Below, piece after piece: positions 43,396 to 51,561 of a DNA stretch of 64,000 bases. Numbering within the stretch: the first letter of the stretch is position 1; every line of letters begins with the position of its first letter. The notes under the pieces are model-generated. The model did no database searches. It saw nothing but the letters and a program-made list of their open reading frames with translations, and was not told the DNA's origin. The stretch is taken from NCBI RefSeq assembly GCF_002242805.1, contig NZ_MCGQ01000026.1, forward strand, positions 1-64,000, given 5' to 3'. A program made the translations under genes and the position numbers. The DNA comes from Streptomyces diastatochromogenes. Its GTDB lineage: Bacteria > Actinomycetota > Actinomycetes > Streptomycetales > Streptomycetaceae.

Positions 43396-44718
43396 ATGAG
43401 TTACGAAACAGCCGCCGCGGCACCCCTCGTCATAGCCGGCGTGCTCATTGCCACCGTCACGCTGACCGCGTACTTCGCTCGGCAGTCCGCCAAACACCGT
43501 GCTCGCGCCGCACAGTGGAAGGCATTCGCCTCGGCCCAGGACCTGATGCTGGCGACGGCAGTCTCTTACGGCCCTGAACGAGTTGCGGCGTTACTCCAGC
43601 AACCGCTCTCGGGCGCCCCGCAGTTCGCGGTTCCCGACATTCTCATCGGCTCCGGCTTCGTGGAGAACCTCCGGGTGCTCAGCGAGCGACACGTCGCGGA
43701 TCTACACCGGATTCAGCAGGAGACCGCCGTGTTGACTAGGCAGCAGGTCGAAGCGGAGGCACGCGAGTCTGCGAAGACGGCCGTAAAGTCCTTCGCCACG
43801 GCGATGGTGAGCACCGGCATCGACGTCAGCAGCGAGATTGCTCAAGCCCTTCGCCGGCACCGCGGCGGTGGCATCTTCGAGACGCTGACCAGGATCGATC
43901 ACGGCGTACAGCAGATGCTCCACCAAGCTCAGTCGTACGTCGTGCTTTGTGGCGGACTGCTCGGGCAGCGGTGGCCCGCCAGCACACTCACAGACGTCGT
44001 TGGTGCGGCCCAGGGCGCCATCCGCGACTACACACGGGTCCAGACGTATGCGTCGGACCGGGCTGTGATCGCCCGCGTGGTAGGGCCTGTGAAGCTCATC
44101 GTGAGCCACCTACTCGACAACGCCGCCCGCTACTCGCCACCACAGACTCGAGTAGAGGTGAGCGCACAGAACGGCCACCACGGGGTCACTCTGCTCATCG
44201 ACGATGCCGGCAAGCGCATGAACGAGGAGCAGTTGGAGCGCACACGACGCATCCTGGATGGCCGCCAGGAGGTCGACATCCTCAACACGGAGGCACACCC
44301 GAGGGTCGGCTTCCCGGTGATCGCGCTCCTTGCTCGCCGGTACGGCATCAAGGTGGTGCTCTCGGACTCCAACCGGTACGGCGGCATGTGCGCCTCGGTC
44401 TTCCTGCCCGAGGGCCTCCTCACCAGCATCCCGACGGATCTGGAACCGGCCGCCCCGCAGCCCGCCGTACTCGAGGCGCCCGCACCGCCACAGCCGGCGC
44501 TGACGGAGAACGGGCTGCCGACACGAACACGCCGTCGGCAGGTGCAGCCACAGCAGGCCCCTATTGGGCGCCGTACGAGTACCGAGCCAGCGCGCCCGGC
44601 GGTGATCGGCGCCTGGCAGCAGAGCAGCAGGCGCGCTCGCGACGCAGCCGCACCCCCGCAGCGAGACGCCCAGGACACGGCCACACACACCGAGGAAGAA
44701 AGGTCCGTCGACTCATGA
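43396..44718 (+). CDS. cvnA: CvnA: membrane-bound sensor-kinase-like protein
   Basis: The first gene of a conservon. The 440-aa product has an N-terminal membrane helix (about residues 9-28) and a coiled region. A histidine-kinase-like ATPase domain follows: N box 'IVSHLLDNAARYSPP', then 'VTLLIDDAGKRMN' and 'GFPVIALLARRYGIKV'. A Pro-rich tail ends the protein. Cvn proteins form a GPCR-like complex at the membrane, in which CvnA carries the ATPase fold and CvnD is the GTPase. ATG 43396 follows GAGAG; a longer frame upstream is non-coding-like. It overlaps cvnB by 4 bp. Confidence 0.9.
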   Translation: MSYETAAAAPLVIAGVLIATVTLTAYFARQSAKHRARAAQWKAFASAQDLMLATAVSYGPERVAALLQQPLSGAPQFAVPDILIGSGFVENLRVLSERHVADLHRIQQETAVLTRQQVEAEARESAKTAVKSFATAMVSTGIDVSSEIAQALRRHRGGGIFETLTRIDHGVQQMLHQAQSYVVLCGGLLGQRWPASTLTDVVGAAQGAIRDYTRVQTYASDRAVIARVVGPVKLIVSHLLDNAARYSPPQTRVEVSAQNGHHGVTLLIDDAGKRMNEEQLERTRRILDGRQEVDILNTEAHPRVGFPVIALLARRYGIKVVLSDSNRYGGMCASVFLPEGLLTSIPTDLEPAAPQPAVLEAPAPPQPALTENGLPTRTRRRQVQPQQAPIGRRTSTEPARPAVIGAWQQSSRRARDAAAPPQRDAQDTATHTEEERSVDS

Positions 44719-45134
44719 CGACGCAGGTGAACAAGCTCGGCTGGATGCTCGGGGACTTGTCGAGCATGCCGGAGGTCCGCTACGCCGTCCTTCTCGCCTC
44801 GGACGGGCTCGCCCTGGGCTACTCGGAATCGGTGGACCGCGACACCGCAGACAAGATCGCCGCGTCCACCAGCGGCTTCCACTCCATCGGCGTCGCCTTG
44901 GCCCCGTACACCGGCGGCGCGAAGAACGGGCTGCGCCAAGTCGTGGGCGAGTTCGACGAGGGACTCCTCTTCGTCAAGACCGTGGGCAACAACGCGCTGC
45001 TGGCGGTGTCGACGACCGAAACGGTGGACGCCGAAGTCCTCACCTACCGAATGAACGGGCTGACTGAACGCCTGGGCGCTGAACTCGCCACCCCGGCGCG
45101 GCACCAGGGCGGCGAAGGCGGCACTCGGCCATGA
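44715..45134 (+). CDS. cvnB: CvnB: roadblock/LC7 protein
   Basis: A 139-aa roadblock-family protein ('LGWMLGDLSSMPEVRYAVLLASDG', then 'DTADKIAASTSGFHSIG', 'LFVKTVGNNALLAVST'). In conservons it is thought to regulate the small GTPase CvnD. The start is ATG 44715 (ATGA overlap with cvnA). It overlaps cvnC by 4 bp. Confidence 0.92.
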   Translation: MTTQVNKLGWMLGDLSSMPEVRYAVLLASDGLALGYSESVDRDTADKIAASTSGFHSIGVALAPYTGGAKNGLRQVVGEFDEGLLFVKTVGNNALLAVSTTETVDAEVLTYRMNGLTERLGAELATPARHQGGEGGTRP

Positions 45135-45478
45135 GGGGTCCGCGGCGCGACCCCGACATGGTCCGAGCGTATGTCCGGACACGAGGACACTCGTCGCCGT
45201 CCCGCGACGGCCTGACCCTGACAACTCTGGTCCGCGCCGCAGACCGACCGCTCCATGGCCTGGACGTCGAAGCCCTGCGGGTCATGCGGATCTGCCGCGG
45301 GCCGTTGTCGATCGCCGAGATCGCCTCGTTGCTGGACCTGCCTCCCACCGTCGCGCTCATCGTCGTCTCGGGTCTTCTCGACACCGGCCACCTCGACTCC
45401 CCGGCACCGGCCGGCCAGCCGGACATCAGCGTTCTGGAGGAAGTGCTCAATGGACTCCGTGCTCTCGCCGTCAGATGA
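45131..45478 (+). CDS. cvnC: CvnC: DUF742 protein
   Basis: A 115-aa DUF742 protein with the 'RAYVRTRGHSSPS' start, a winged-helix-like centre ('SIAEIASLLDLPPTVALIVVSGL') and 'VLEEVLNGLRAL' at the end. It is a standard third member of conservons. It overlaps cvnB by 4 bp and cvnD by 29 bp. Confidence 0.92.
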   Translation: MRGPRRDPDMVRAYVRTRGHSSPSRDGLTLTTLVRAADRPLHGLDVEALRVMRICRGPLSIAEIASLLDLPPTVALIVVSGLLDTGHLDSPAPAGQPDISVLEEVLNGLRALAVR

Positions 45479-46058
45479 GCACCTCTACCTGCCGGCCACC
45501 GTGACCCGGTCAGCGAAGATCCTGATCGCGGGCCACTTCGGGGCAGGGAAGACGACGCTGGTGGGCAGCGTGTCCGAGATCAAACCGCTGCGCACCGAGG
45601 AGCTGATCACAGAAGCCAGCACGGGCATCGACGACCTCGCCGGCCTGCCCGGCAAGACAGAGACGACCGTCGCCTTCGACTTCGGCCGCCGCACCCTCAG
45701 CCCCCAACTCGCTCTCTACCTGTTTGGCACCCCCGGACAAAACCGGTTCACCCCCTTCTGGGAGCACCTCTTCCACGGGGCCCTGGGCGCGCTGATCCTG
45801 GTAGACACCCGTCGCCTCCAGGACTCCGACCCCGTCCTCGGGCTCTTCGAGGAACGCGGCCTTCCGTTCGGTGTCGCCGTCAACGAGTTCGAGGGCGCTC
45901 CTCGATACGCCCGGGACGAGATCCGCCAGGCGCTGGCCCTCGACGACGACGTGGTGCTCACGTCCTGCGACGCCCGTAACGAGGTGTCCTCCATCCACGC
46001 GCTGATCGCTTTTATCGAATACCTCCACCGATCCCGCCGTCTGGAGCACCTGTCGTGA
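45450..46058 (+). CDS. cvnD: CvnD: Ras-like GTPase
   Basis: A 202-aa GTPase with P-loop 'GHFGAGKTT', switch region 'ASTGIDDLAGLPGKTETTVAFDFG', 'LFGTPGQNRF' (DxxG-like; TPGQ), 'NEFEGA' (NKxD-like, diverged) and 'SCDARN' at the base-binding loop. It is the signalling output of the conservon. The start is ATG 45450, inside the end of cvnC, with TGGAGGAAG upstream. It overlaps cvnE by 4 bp. Confidence 0.92.
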   Translation: MDSVLSPSDEHLYLPATVTRSAKILIAGHFGAGKTTLVGSVSEIKPLRTEELITEASTGIDDLAGLPGKTETTVAFDFGRRTLSPQLALYLFGTPGQNRFTPFWEHLFHGALGALILVDTRRLQDSDPVLGLFEERGLPFGVAVNEFEGAPRYARDEIRQALALDDDVVLTSCDARNEVSSIHALIAFIEYLHRSRRLEHLS

Positions 46059-47290
46059 CCATGCAGCCGCCGTCAGCACGTGCCAGCTACTTCATTCACT
46101 CCGATCAGATGCGATTCGCGATGTACACGCCGGAGTTCGCCGCCGACCCATACCGCTTCTACGCGCACATGCGGGAGCAGTTCGGACCCGTGGTCCCGGT
46201 GTACCTCGACCCCGACGTGCCCGCCACGCTGGTGATCGGCTATCACACCGCGGTCCGCATCCTGCACGACCCTGTGCGGTTCCCGGCTGACCCGCGGGTC
46301 TGGCAGCAGAGCGTTCCCGCCCACTGCCCGGTCCTGCCGATGCTGGAATGGCGGCCGAACGCGCTGCGCAACTCGGGGCCCGCGCACGATCGATACAGAG
46401 CGGCGAACACGGCCGCTCTCGGCAACGTCCGTCGCCACGCACTGCACTCCACAGTGCAGCAGATCGCGATTCCCTTGATCAACGAAATCTGCGAGGACGG
46501 CCACGCGGACCTGCTGGCGCAGTACGCGCACCCGTTGACGTTCCAGGCCCTCAACGCGGTTCTCGGGTGCCCGCCGGAGATCGGTCAACGTGTCGCGACC
46601 GGGATGGCCGCCGTCTTCGAAGGCGTGAACGCCGAGGCCGGCAACGCCATGCTCGCCGAAGCCCTCACCGAACTCGTGGACCTCAGGCGCAGCCATCCCG
46701 GGATGGACATCACCACCGGCCTGCTGATGCACCCTGCGCGACTGAACGAGTCAGAACTGACGCACCAGTTGGTGACCCTGTACGGCGCAGGGATCGAGCC
46801 CCAGCAGAACCTCATCGCGAACACTCTGCGGCTCATTCTCAGCGACGACCGCTATTCCGGCGACGTGATGCGGGGGAGCATCAGCGTTCGCGACGCCCTC
46901 GACGAACTGCTCTTCGTCGACCCCCCGTTGGCCAACTACTGCGTGTCGTATCCGCCGAATCCCGTGGAGATCGACGACGTCATCCTGCCTGCTCATCAAC
47001 CCGTCGTCATCAGCATGGCTGCCTGCAACAACGACCCCACCGTCGTCTCCGAACAGCGGGCCGGCAACCGCTCTCACCTGACATGGAGCGCCGGGCCCCA
47101 TGCATGCCCCGCCCAGCCTCTGGCCTACCTCGTCGCCCAAGTGGCCATCGAGCAGGTCCTGGACGCCCTTCCCGAAATGGAGCTGGCCGTTCCCGCCGAC
47201 CAACTCACCTACCGTCCCGGTCCGTTCCACCGCGCCCTGACCGGCTTGCCGGTCCACTTTCCCCCGTCGCCGCACCTCACCCTGACCTAG
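46055..47290 (+). CDS. CvnE: atypical cytochrome P450
   Basis: A 411-aa P450-like protein. The heme-ligand loop 'WSAGPHACPAQPLAYLVAQ' keeps the Cys. The I-helix reads 'LYGAGIEPQQNLIAN' where AGxET is usual, and no clear ExxR pair is visible; the region reads 'DELLFVDPPLANYCV'. These departures are typical of the P450 that follows cvnD in some conservons and suggest a sensory or unusual catalytic role. GTG 46055 overlaps the cvnD stop. Confidence 0.85.
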   Translation: MTMQPPSARASYFIHSDQMRFAMYTPEFAADPYRFYAHMREQFGPVVPVYLDPDVPATLVIGYHTAVRILHDPVRFPADPRVWQQSVPAHCPVLPMLEWRPNALRNSGPAHDRYRAANTAALGNVRRHALHSTVQQIAIPLINEICEDGHADLLAQYAHPLTFQALNAVLGCPPEIGQRVATGMAAVFEGVNAEAGNAMLAEALTELVDLRRSHPGMDITTGLLMHPARLNESELTHQLVTLYGAGIEPQQNLIANTLRLILSDDRYSGDVMRGSISVRDALDELLFVDPPLANYCVSYPPNPVEIDDVILPAHQPVVISMAACNNDPTVVSEQRAGNRSHLTWSAGPHACPAQPLAYLVAQVAIEQVLDALPEMELAVPADQLTYRPGPFHRALTGLPVHFPPSPHLTLT

Positions 47291-47302
47291 GGAGCCCCGA
47301 GC

Positions 47303-48547
47303 ATGGACCGCATTCCGCCCCTCGTCCTCGACCCCACCGGCCGCGCCCGCCCGGCCGAAGAAGCCGCCCTCCACGCCGCCGGTCCCGCCATGCTCGTGGA
47401 CATCCTTGGCGTGACCGCCTGGTCGGTCAGTGACCCCGCCATCCTCAAGAGCCTTCTCAACGACCCTCGGGTGTCCAAGGACGCCCGCAAACACTGGCCG
47501 GCGTTCATCAGCGGCGAGATCACCGAGAAGTGGCCGCTTGCCCTGTGGGTCGGCGTGGACAACATGTTCACCGCCTACGGAGACGACCACCGGCGGCTCA
47601 GGCGTCTCGTCAGCCAGGCATTCACCGCGCGCAGCACCGCCGAGATGGTGCCGCGCATCGAACAGATCACGGCCCGCCTCATCGACCAGATGGCCGGGGC
47701 CAAGCCCGGCGAGGTCGTCGAACTGCGCGAGGCTCTCGCCTTTCCCCTGCCGATCCAGGTCATCGGCGATCTCATGGGACTGCCGGAGGACGTGTGGCCT
47801 CGCTTCCGCACCGTGGTCGACGGCGTTTTCGACACCACGCTGAGCAGTGAGGAGAGCCGCGCCAACACCATGTCCCTGTACGGCATCCTCAAGGAGTTGG
47901 TCGCGGCGAAGCGGACCACGCCCGGCGAGGACATCACGTCGGCGCTCATCTACGCACGCGACTACGAGGGCGACGGTTCCGTTCTCACGGAGCAGGAGCT
48001 CCTGGATACGCTGCTCCTGGTCATCAGCGCAGGCTATGAGACCACCGTCAACCTGATCGACCAGGCCGTCACAGCGCTCCTCACTCACCCCGACCAGCTG
48101 GCTCACGTCCGCGGGGGGCGAGCCTCATGGGACGCCGTGATCGACGAAACCCTCCGCTACGCCGCGCCCATCAGCCACCTGCCCCTGCGGTACGCCGTCG
48201 AGGACATCCCTCTCCCGGAGGGGGTGGTGATTCGCCAAGGCGAGGCGGTCCTCGCCGCCTACGGGGCCGCCGGCCGCCATCCCAACCTGCACGGCACCAC
48301 CGCGGGGACGTTCGACGTGACGAGGGAGGACAAGCAGCATCTGTCCTTCGGGTACGGATCGCACTTCTGCCTCGGCGCGCTCCTGGCCCGCGCTGAAGCG
48401 CGCGCCGCTCTGCCCGCCCTCTTCGATCGATTCCCGGACATAGCCCTCGCCGTACCCGCTGAGGAGCTCGAACCGCTCGCGAGCCTCCTCGTCAACGGGC
48501 ATCGCACTCTGCCCGTCCGTCTGCAGCACACCGACCAACCCGGCTGA
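47303..48547 (+). CDS. CvnF: cytochrome P450
   Basis: A 414-aa canonical P450: I-helix 'VISAGYETTVNL', ExxR in 'DETLRYAAP' and heme loop 'FGYGSHFCLGALLARAEA'. The start is ATG 47303, 12 bp after the cvnE stop. Electron donors are not encoded here. Together with CvnE it gives this conservon two P450 partners, one canonical and one not. The substrate is unknown. Confidence 0.9.
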   Translation: MDRIPPLVLDPTGRARPAEEAALHAAGPAMLVDILGVTAWSVSDPAILKSLLNDPRVSKDARKHWPAFISGEITEKWPLALWVGVDNMFTAYGDDHRRLRRLVSQAFTARSTAEMVPRIEQITARLIDQMAGAKPGEVVELREALAFPLPIQVIGDLMGLPEDVWPRFRTVVDGVFDTTLSSEESRANTMSLYGILKELVAAKRTTPGEDITSALIYARDYEGDGSVLTEQELLDTLLLVISAGYETTVNLIDQAVTALLTHPDQLAHVRGGRASWDAVIDETLRYAAPISHLPLRYAVEDIPLPEGVVIRQGEAVLAAYGAAGRHPNLHGTTAGTFDVTREDKQHLSFGYGSHFCLGALLARAEARAALPALFDRFPDIALAVPAEELEPLASLLVNGHRTLPVRLQHTDQPG

Positions 48548-48718
48548 CCGGGCGAGATGCCTTACGCGAGCCCAGCTGCCCTGGTCCGGAAAAGATCGGG
48601 TATGCACCAATTGTCAATGGCTCCCGGCAAGCTACCCACCCCCATTTGAACACCTAGAGCACCCGTGTGACCACCATACGTGATTCGAGGTGCTCGGCCT
48701 GCGGAAGGGCGCACCGAC

Positions 48719-49612
48719 GTGACCGACATGCCCAGCGCACTCCACCAACTGTTGAGATCGGTAACCCACATGTACACCGTGGTAGCCGAGCACTCCCGAC
48801 CCGGCCACATCAGGCCCTCTGTCTGGGAGATCAACGGACCGCAGGGTGAGCGGTGGTTCGCCAAGCAGCACGCGGGAACCAAGCTGCACCGGCGTGAGGT
48901 ACATGCCTACCAGAAGTGGACCGTTGCGCTGGGCTCCGACCGTGCGCCCGAGTTGGTCGCCGCGGACTCCGAGACTCGCACCGTGCTGATCACGGCTGTG
49001 CCCGGGCGGAGCCTCGACACACTCCGCCTGCCCATGGGGCAGGAACGCCATGCCTACGAACAGGCCGGCGAGCTCCTCGCCCGACATCACGCAGCCGCAG
49101 TCGCCGAACCCACTCCCGAAACAGCCGAGGAGGAGTGGGAGGCGACGGTAGCCAGGCTGCTCGAACGCACAGCGGGCTTCGTGCCGCCGCACAATCTCGC
49201 CCTGGCGCGCAGACTCATCAGGCATGCTCCTCCGCGCTTGCCGCGGGTCTCGGCCCACGGCGACTACATGCCGAAGAACTGGATGTGGGAGGAGTCCGAA
49301 CAACTGCTTCGAATCATCGACTTCGAAAGGGCCGAACTACAGCCTGCACCTCATCGAGACCTGAGCCGCCTTCGTTACCGGGTCCTGCATCACAAACCCA
49401 ACCTCGACGCCGCCTTCCACCACGGATATGGGCGCCAGCTCACCGAAGAAGAGCAGGCTGCATGCCGGGCGTACGCGGCAACGGACGCGCTCGACTCACT
49501 GGCCTGGGGTATCCAGCACCGTGACCTCGGTCTGGTCGATGAGGCCCACACCATGCTCGAGAACCTGCGTCTGGAAGACGGGCGACGCGTGTGGAGCGGG
49601 TGGAGCTCGTGA
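48719..49612 (+). CDS. APH-fold phosphotransferase
   Basis: A 297-aa protein with the kinase C-lobe motifs 'VSAHGDYMPKNWMW' (H-G-D-x4-N) and 'LRIIDFERAELQPAPHRDL'. The N-lobe 'ERWFAKQHAG' supplies the ATP-binding Lys. The start GTG 48719 has GGAAGGG 9 nt upstream. It overlaps the methyltransferase gene by 4 bp. It is the first gene of a same-strand cluster with two further APH-fold genes, so it may act on a metabolite made or exported by this cluster. Confidence 0.8.
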   Translation: MTDMPSALHQLLRSVTHMYTVVAEHSRPGHIRPSVWEINGPQGERWFAKQHAGTKLHRREVHAYQKWTVALGSDRAPELVAADSETRTVLITAVPGRSLDTLRLPMGQERHAYEQAGELLARHHAAAVAEPTPETAEEEWEATVARLLERTAGFVPPHNLALARRLIRHAPPRLPRVSAHGDYMPKNWMWEESEQLLRIIDFERAELQPAPHRDLSRLRYRVLHHKPNLDAAFHHGYGRQLTEEEQAACRAYAATDALDSLAWGIQHRDLGLVDEAHTMLENLRLEDGRRVWSGWSS

Positions 49613-50421
49613 ATGCCTTCGCCGGAACCTCGTCCTACTACCGGCGCCTCCGCCCCGGCATTCCAGTCGAGCTTGCCGCCCTTCTCGACGCGGCGGCACC
49701 TGTCGGTTCTCCGCGGCGTCTTCTGGACGTCGGCACCGGGCCAGGACTGGTCGCCCACGCGCTCCTGCGGTACTTCGACGACCTGTTCGCCGTCGATTCT
49801 GATACGGCGATGCTGGCTGAGGCCGAAACCATGCTTCAATCTGCGGTCTCTGCCAGCCACCGGCTACAGATCCGGCACACACGAGCGGAAGACTTCGTGC
49901 CACCGGAGGGTTGGCGACCGCATCTCGTGACTTGCTGCCGCGTATTCCACTGGCTAGACCAGCGCCGCTTCCTGGACCGGCTCAGCGAGTACGTCGCGCC
50001 GGACGGTGTCGTCGCAGTGTTCAGCGACCGCAGCCTGTGGACCGCTGACAACGAATGGCAACAGGCGGCACGGGCAGTCGTCCGAGAATTTCTCGGTGAG
50101 CATCGGCGCGCGGGAGCCGGCGTCTTCGGTCCGCCGGGTCCGCCGTTCGCGGACGTGCTGCGCGCCTCCGCGTTCTGCGACGTCACCACCACGGTCATTC
50201 CGGTGCACCGCGAGTGGATTATCGCCAAGGTCACCGGCTACCTGTACTCGACCTCGTTCGCCGCCCCCCAACTGTTTGGTGACCGCCGCCGAGCCTTCGA
50301 GACAGCTCTTGAAGACGCTCTTGCTCCCTTCACGACGGGTGGGGTGCTCACGGAGGACAACGCGTTCACCGTGCACACGGCGCGCCGCCCCTCGCCCTCC
50401 AAGGACCAGCAATGGACATGA
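49609..50421 (+). CDS. Class I SAM-dependent methyltransferase
   Basis: A 270-aa methyltransferase: motif I 'LLDVGTGPGLVAHALL', motif II acidic residue in 'LFAVDSDTAMLAEA', then 'EDFVP' and 'LVTCCRVFHWLDQRRFL', the UbiE/BioC-like arrangement. GTG 49609 shares GTGA with the stop of the kinase gene. The next kinase gene overlaps its 3' end by 10 bp. Tight coupling on both sides means that the three are made together; the methyl acceptor is unknown. Confidence 0.88.
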   Translation: MNAFAGTSSYYRRLRPGIPVELAALLDAAAPVGSPRRLLDVGTGPGLVAHALLRYFDDLFAVDSDTAMLAEAETMLQSAVSASHRLQIRHTRAEDFVPPEGWRPHLVTCCRVFHWLDQRRFLDRLSEYVAPDGVVAVFSDRSLWTADNEWQQAARAVVREFLGEHRRAGAGVFGPPGPPFADVLRASAFCDVTTTVIPVHREWIIAKVTGYLYSTSFAAPQLFGDRRRAFETALEDALAPFTTGGVLTEDNAFTVHTARRPSPSKDQQWT

Positions 50422-51464
50422 ATGATGCAGCCCGAGGGGCGGCTCTGATGTCGGACGTGCTCGAGGACCGGTATGGCCTCGCTGCTGCAGTGATTGAGCC
50501 GGTACACATGGGCACGGACACGATCAACCGGTGGGTGCTGACCGAGGACGGGCTGCGGCTGTTCGTCAAGGAGTATCGGTCAACGGCTGATGTGGATGCG
50601 GCCCGGACAGCGTCGGACATGTCGGAGTACTGCCGTGCTGCGCAGCTTCCCGTCCCGCGTGTGTGGCCGGACAGGGACGGCGACCTGGTCACGCTCGCGG
50701 AGGGCAGCGCTTGGGCGGTGACCGACGAAGCACCGGGAGGCGTCATCGCCTCGGCAATGACGGTTGCCCTCGCTGAGCACATCGGCACGGTGGTGGGACG
50801 CATGCACCGGGTGCTGGGTGCTTACCCGATGCCGAAGCAGGTGCAGCACTCTCGCTGGCGGACCGCCGCCGTGGAAGACGCGGTCGCGAAGTGCGAGAGG
50901 GTCTTGGCCACCGCTCTCCGGCAGCGTCATGACGAGGTTGGACAACTACGGCTCGACCTTGACCAGCGCCGTGAGGACCTGCAGGAGCACGTACACCGGC
51001 TGAGACGGGCCCTGCCGGAAGGGCTGGTGGAACAGGCTTTGCATGCCGACCTCACCCGCACCAACGTGATCGTCCTCGGCGACGCCGTCACTGGGATCAT
51101 CGATTTCCGCGGCAGACGCGCGCTGCCGGCCTGGGAGCTGGGCAGAGCAGCGTTCGACCCACGCACTGTCGCCACCAGTCCGGAGTGGATCGCCTGCGCG
51201 TTGGCGATGGTGGGTGCCTATCACGCGGAGAATCCCAGCCTTCCCCTGCCGGAAGTGCGGGCCTGCGCCCGGATCGCGCTTCTGTACATGCTGTTCAGCT
51301 TCTATGGCGCCACGACCGCCGAGTACGGCTTGCCCGAGGAGGCCGAGACCGATCTGAAGCGGCACTGGCGGGAAAGACAGACCACCATCCGCCTCCTGCT
51401 GGACCATCTCGACGATCTCGACGGCGCCTTCGCCGACATCGCACCGTGCGGAGGCCACCAGTGA
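50412..51464 (+). CDS. APH-fold phosphotransferase, long form
   Basis: A 350-aa protein with N-lobe 'RLFVKEYRS', catalytic loop 'ALHADLTRTNVIV' (H-x-D-x4-N) and metal site 'TGIIDFRGRRALPAWELG'. A helical insert of about 60 residues ('DEVGQLRLDLDQRREDLQEHV') precedes the catalytic loop, and the C-terminal helical lobe has a Phe/Tyr-rich patch. ATG 50412 lies inside the end of the methyltransferase gene. The family includes kinases of homoserine, choline and antibiotics; the substrate is not known. Confidence 0.8.
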   Translation: MDMNDAARGAALMSDVLEDRYGLAAAVIEPVHMGTDTINRWVLTEDGLRLFVKEYRSTADVDAARTASDMSEYCRAAQLPVPRVWPDRDGDLVTLAEGSAWAVTDEAPGGVIASAMTVALAEHIGTVVGRMHRVLGAYPMPKQVQHSRWRTAAVEDAVAKCERVLATALRQRHDEVGQLRLDLDQRREDLQEHVHRLRRALPEGLVEQALHADLTRTNVIVLGDAVTGIIDFRGRRALPAWELGRAAFDPRTVATSPEWIACALAMVGAYHAENPSLPLPEVRACARIALLYMLFSFYGATTAEYGLPEEAETDLKRHWRERQTTIRLLLDHLDDLDGAFADIAPCGGHQ

Positions 51465-51561
51465 TGTCTGTGCCCACGTCGACCGCGGCGCCCTGTTCGC
51501 CGATGACTCCACTCGCACTTCAATTACAGGGGGACGCTTTGGAACACACAGCGATCAGCTC

